Assembly (NCBI GenBank): GCA_028688535.1
Contig: JAQTXY010000096.1
Coordinates: forward strand, 1 to 7,240
Direction of reading: 5' to 3'
Length of the DNA stretch: 7,240 nucleotides
Origin: Methanothrix sp.
Lineage (GTDB): Archaea; Halobacteriota; Methanosarcinia; Methanotrichales; Methanotrichaceae
Both the position numbers and the translations under genes were made by a program. Below the pieces are notes generated by a model, which did not search any database, was not told the origin of the DNA, and worked only from the letters and a program-made list of their open reading frames with translations. Of the stretch, positions 5,158 through 7,240 are shown in pieces; within the stretch, counting starts at the first letter, position 1, and every line of letters begins with the position of its first letter.

Positions 5158-6111
5158 ATGGGTATCAATGAGATGGGATTCGAGGTCTTCGAGGAGATGC
5201 TCGATTATGCAGACGAGCTGCAAATTCAAGTCCAAGAACTTGATAACGGGACTGTAGTGGCTGATGCAGGCGTAGAGGCTCATGGCGGCTATGGTGCCGG
5301 AGTCTACCTATCTCGCCTCTGCATGGCAGATCTGGCGGAGATTCAGCTTACGCCCTTCGATATCAATGGCATTTTGCTGCCTGGCATTCAGGTGGCAACA
5401 GACCATCCGGCAGTCTCTTGCATGGCCTCCCAATGCGCCATGTGGCAGATCAAGGCGGACAAGTACTTCGCTATGGGTAGCGGTCCGGCGCGGGTGCTGG
5501 CCAGAAAGACCCGCGACCTCTACGATAAGATTTGTTTTGAGGAGTCCTCTGATGTGGCAGTCATCGTTTTGGAGTCAAACAAGCTGCCTGACGAGAAAGT
5601 CTCCGCCCTCATTTCGGAAAAGTGCGGCATCGATCCGGCTGACCTGAGAATTGCCGTGGCGCCTACGGACAGTGTAGCCGGGCTGGTGCAGGTCTCGGCG
5701 CGCGTGGTGGAGACGGGCTTGCATAAACTCTTTACCATGGGCTTTGACATAAACACCATCAAGTGCGGCTGGGGCCGGGCTCCCATCTCGCCCATTACCG
5801 GCGACGCTACCATGTGCATGGGCTCCTCCAATGATGCCATAATTTATGGTGGGGAGACTTATTACACCCTGGAGTACGAGAACCTGGAAGAGCTGCAGCA
5901 ATATCTCAAAGGCATGCCTTCTTCTGCCTCTCGTGATTGGGGAACACCCTTCTATAAGACCTTCAAGGCGGCGGGATTTGATTTCTTCAAGGTGGACCAC
6001 AACGTCTTCGCCCCGGCCAAGGTTGTCATGAACGAAATTTTGTCGAGGCGCACATTTGTGAGCGGCAAGGTAAATAAGGACGTATTGGCTGAGTCCTTCA
6101 ATCTGCAATAG
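5158..6111 (+). CDS. mch: N5,N10-methenyltetrahydromethanopterin cyclohydrolase
   Basis: The product of 317 residues interconverts methenyl-H4MPT (or H4SPT) and N5-formyl-H4MPT in the cytoplasm. It is a central step of CO2 reduction and, in reverse, of methyl oxidation in methanogens. The start MGINEMGFEVFEEMLDYADE lines up with known Mch N-termini, and length is normal. Conserved family blocks are clear: VATDHPA, DKYFAMGSGPAR, VAPT, QVSARVVETGL, RAPISPI, GSSNDAIIYGG, SRDWGTPFYK and FAPA. The Arg/Glu pair in ARVVE (R182, E185) corresponds to the pair considered catalytic in Archaeoglobus Mch. The frame is open nine codons further up to TTG 5131, but the GGTGAT site and the family N-terminus favour 5158. 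It sits between two small Cys-containing protein genes on the same strand and probably shares a transcript with at least the downstream one (35-base gap). Nothing suggests truncation or loss of function. Confidence 0.95.
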   Translation: MGINEMGFEVFEEMLDYADELQIQVQELDNGTVVADAGVEAHGGYGAGVYLSRLCMADLAEIQLTPFDINGILLPGIQVATDHPAVSCMASQCAMWQIKADKYFAMGSGPARVLARKTRDLYDKICFEESSDVAVIVLESNKLPDEKVSALISEKCGIDPADLRIAVAPTDSVAGLVQVSARVVETGLHKLFTMGFDINTIKCGWGRAPISPITGDATMCMGSSNDAIIYGGETYYTLEYENLEELQQYLKGMPSSASRDWGTPFYKTFKAAGFDFFKVDHNVFAPAKVVMNEILSRRTFVSGKVNKDVLAESFNLQ

Positions 6112-6146
6112 CTAGATAAGCTTGATAAACATCTAAGGTAGATGAA

Positions 6147-6401
6147 ATGAAAACTCCCGAGTGCGACCTCAAGGGCCATGGACCGTGCCGCGGCTCTATA
6201 TGCCAACGTGGCTTAAGCCTCAATCACATGTGCGACCAGCACATCAGGCTGCAATCATACTGGACCGGACATAACCCTGGCAAAAGACTTACCGATTGGC
6301 TGGATGGACTGGCAAATGAGGAAATAGAAGAGGCATTAAGGAATGCTCCCATTCGCGGAAAGCACTGGCAAGTGATTGATATGCCATCCGACGAAGAGTA
6401 A
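6147..6401 (+). CDS. Small Cys/His protein downstream of mch, unknown function
   Basis: This 84-residue soluble protein begins 35 bases after the mch stop. AAGGTAGATGA lies just before its ATG as a modest ribosome binding site. The N-terminal 45 residues hold four Cys (6, 14, 19, 29) and several His (11, 27, 32, 42), including CRGSIC and HMCDQH, which suggests a zinc-binding fold but not a standard zinc ribbon (no pair of CxxC). The C-terminal half is an acidic helix-rich tail (NEEIEEALRNAP). I do not recognise a family. The close spacing and the T-rich terminator right after it make it the likely last gene of the mch transcript, so its level should follow mch. Whether it acts on Mch, on translation or elsewhere cannot be told from the sequence. 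Confidence 0.65.
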   Translation: MKTPECDLKGHGPCRGSICQRGLSLNHMCDQHIRLQSYWTGHNPGKRLTDWLDGLANEEIEEALRNAPIRGKHWQVIDMPSDEE

Positions 6402-6406
6402 ACTCC

Positions 6407-6433
6407 TTTTATTATTATATTTTCCCTTTTTTC
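6407..6433 (+). terminator. T-rich terminator after the mch group
   Basis: Directly after the stop at 6401 the sequence turns into ttttattattatattttccctttttt without a stem of note. Oligo-T runs of this sort terminate archaeal RNA polymerase. Confidence 0.5.
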
Positions 6434-6486
6434 ACAGCCTTTTACCTATTTTCCTTACTCGGCATTTTATGCGTTATTGCTTTTGG

Positions 6487-6519
6487 CAATTAGACCTAAT
6501 TGGTAATTTAATCTAAATT
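6487..6519. repeat. Two adjacent AT-rich palindromes in the 6402-6635 gap
   Basis: CAATTA-gacc-TAATTG (6487-6502) and AATTTA-atc-TAAATT (6505-6519) are perfect six-base inverted repeats two bases apart. They lie 117-149 bases before the miniprotein ATG at 6636, so they could be operator sites for a dimeric regulator. The surrounding gap is AT-rich throughout, so chance is a real alternative. A weak TATA-like TTTTATTA lies at 6573-6580. Confidence 0.3.
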
Positions 6520-6621
6520 CATTTTACATTTAATCAGCATTTTTGACATATCCACCCCATTTTGTCCGCTGATTTTATTACTCATTTGATCCACATGTAA
6601 AAGGAGCACAATAGTGGAAAC

Positions 6622-6629
6622 GGAGGTGA
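6622..6629 (+). promoter_or_regulatory. Full-strength ribosome binding site for the miniprotein
   Basis: GGAGGTGA is an eight-base perfect complement of the usual archaeal 16S 3' end and lies six bases before the ATG at 6636. It is the best ribosome binding site in the window and the main reason to accept the short gene. Confidence 0.7.
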
Positions 6630-6635
6630 AAATCG

Positions 6636-6743
6636 ATGGATATTATGTCCCAAGTATATGCAATTATTATCTTTGGAGCTATGGTTATTCTACTGCCCTG
6701 GGGATTGAATAAATGGTCTGACACCAAGGCAGGTGTAAGGTAG
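6636..6743 (+). CDS. 35-residue single-span membrane miniprotein
   Basis: The protein has a short N-terminus (MDIMSQVY), one hydrophobic span of about 16 residues (AIIIFGAMVILLPWGL), then NKWSDTKAGVR. The positive C-terminal end suggests the C-terminus faces the cytoplasm. Support for a real gene is a perfect GGAGGTGA six bases before the ATG and a hairpin plus T7 terminator 37 bases after the stop, so it appears to be a monocistronic unit. A weak TATA-like stretch at 6573-6580 would give a leader of about 34 bases. I do not recognise a family. Proteins of this size often act as accessory subunits of transporters or respiratory complexes, but no such partner is next to it here; the neighbour is an oppositely oriented oxidoreductase. 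An overlapping frame from GTG 6614 (AAGGAG upstream, 32 codons, stop 6710-6712) exists but gives a less protein-like peptide. Confidence 0.6.
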   Translation: MDIMSQVYAIIIFGAMVILLPWGLNKWSDTKAGVR

Positions 6744-6779
6744 GCTTTTGAGGCTACAGGTTCTGTCCTGGGTTGGTCC

Positions 6780-6809
6780 TGAGTTCTGCCAGGACTCATC
6801 TGTTTTTTT
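6780..6809 (+). terminator. Hairpin plus T7 terminator of the miniprotein gene
   Basis: TGAGTTC (6780-6786) pairs with GGACTCA (6792-6798), with one G-U pair and a five-base loop, followed by tctg and seven T (6803-6809). It lies between two convergent genes and serves only the + strand, since no T run follows on the other side. Confidence 0.6.
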
Positions 6810-6817
6810 AGCTTGAA

Positions 6818-7240
6818 TCAATCATATCCAGGGAAATACTCCTTGCGAGTCTGACTCACAGGGATTTTCATCTCTTCGAGAACAATTTGCATGGCATCTA
6901 CCATTCTTTGGGGGCCACTGGTGTAGAATACTCGTTCGGAGTAATCGGGCAGCATTTGCCTGATCATATTGGCATCGATTCTGCCGACCCGGCCTTTCCA
7001 GGAAGGACCGGGACGGGTCAGGGTATTAATGATCGTGAACTTGCGATTTTTTGCCTTGATGGCCTCGAATTCATCTCCAAAGGGAATATCATCCTCCTGC
7101 CGGTTGGAGTAAAACAGGACGATGTCGGTTGGAAGGCTCTTGTCAGTGCAGTATTTGATCATGCTGCGCAGAGGCGTTATGCCTATTCCCCCAGAGAGCA
7201 TGGCGATCTTCTCGTACTCCCCACGAAAGGTGAAGCGACC
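6818..7240 (-). CDS. FNR-like FAD/NAD(P)-binding oxidoreductase, C-terminal half (5' end outside window)
   Basis: The frame is open on the - strand from the window edge (first residues GRFTFRGEYEKIAML) to TGA at 6820-6818, giving 140 residues. It is the NAD(P)-binding domain of the ferredoxin-NADP reductase superfamily. SGGIGITPLRSMI is the dinucleotide-binding GGxGITP loop, IVLFYSNRQEDDIPFGDEF is the second strand region that helps select the nicotinamide cofactor, VFYTSGPQRMVDAM matches the C-G-P segment with Ser in place of the usual Cys, and the end RKEYFPGYD is the family-typical terminus. The FAD-binding beta barrel must lie upstream, outside the window. No ferredoxin domain follows at the C-terminus. 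The enzyme would move electrons between NAD(P)H and a flavin or iron-sulfur partner; the partner cannot be told from this half. The ATG at 7201 is internal, since it lies within the conserved fold. Confidence 0.85.
   Translation of the reverse strand, partial: GRFTFRGEYEKIAMLSGGIGITPLRSMIKYCTDKSLPTDIVLFYSNRQEDDIPFGDEFEAIKAKNRKFTIINTLTRPGPSWKGRVGRIDANMIRQMLPDYSERVFYTSGPQRMVDAMQIVLEEMKIPVSQTRKEYFPGYD

Noticed and set aside
4794..5168. Long frames on the - strand opposite the Cys-rich gene
   Set aside because: They have low-complexity or unlikely composition, span the intergenic region, and lack ribosome binding sites. They mirror the repeat codons of the real gene.
5575..6108. 177-codon frame on the - strand inside mch
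   Set aside because: It lies wholly antisense to a well-conserved enzyme gene and shows no recognisable motif.
6614..6712. Overlapping frame from GTG 6614 with AAGGAG upstream
   Set aside because: The peptide is Tyr-rich without a sensible fold or span. The ATG at 6636 has a far better ribosome binding site and a clear membrane segment.

Overview
The window looks like a piece of chromosome from a methanogenic archaeon of the Methanosarcina/Methanothrix side of the tree (genus is inference). The anchors are a full-length methenyl-H4MPT cyclohydrolase (mch), a NOG1-type GTPase, a HemK2-type release-factor methyltransferase, archaeal TATA boxes (TATAAATA-like) about 25 bases before plausible transcript starts, and GGAGGTGA-type ribosome binding sites that match an archaeal 16S rRNA tail.

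Layout. 1-962: the C-terminal part of a NOG1 GTPase on the + strand runs tail to tail into a HemK2-like methyltransferase on the - strand, and the two coding regions overlap by 61 bases. 963-1221: an intergenic stretch with a strong hairpin, a possible leader ORF and a possible gene remnant. 1222-2506: an AT-rich, two-gene + strand cassette: a HEPN-like protein with an R-X4-H motif, then a single-span membrane protein with a very strong ribosome binding site. Its composition contrasts with the GC-rich hemK2 next door. This is the best candidate here for a transferred accessory module and for something undescribed. 2507-2715: non-coding, with traces of a truncated third cistron and the terminator of the next gene.

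2716-4656: a large - strand M3-family zinc oligopeptidase with an N-terminal export/anchor segment and 16 N-glycosylation sequons, so probably acting outside the membrane. A divergent promoter region (4657-4805) separates it from a + strand group: a tiny membrane-anchored Cys-rich protein (12 Cys, CxxxC repeats), mch, and a small Cys/His protein 35 bases after mch, ended by a T-rich terminator. After a 234-base AT-rich gap with two small palindromes comes a 35-residue membrane miniprotein with a perfect ribosome binding site and its own hairpin/T7 terminator. The window closes with the C-terminal half of an FNR-like NAD(P)H/flavin oxidoreductase on the - strand.

The housekeeping parts are translation and ribosome biogenesis (NOG1, HemK2) and C1 metabolism (mch). 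The small proteins around mch may be co-transcribed with it, but nothing in the sequence ties them functionally to the pathway. No tRNA, rRNA, CRISPR array or insertion sequence was recognised.
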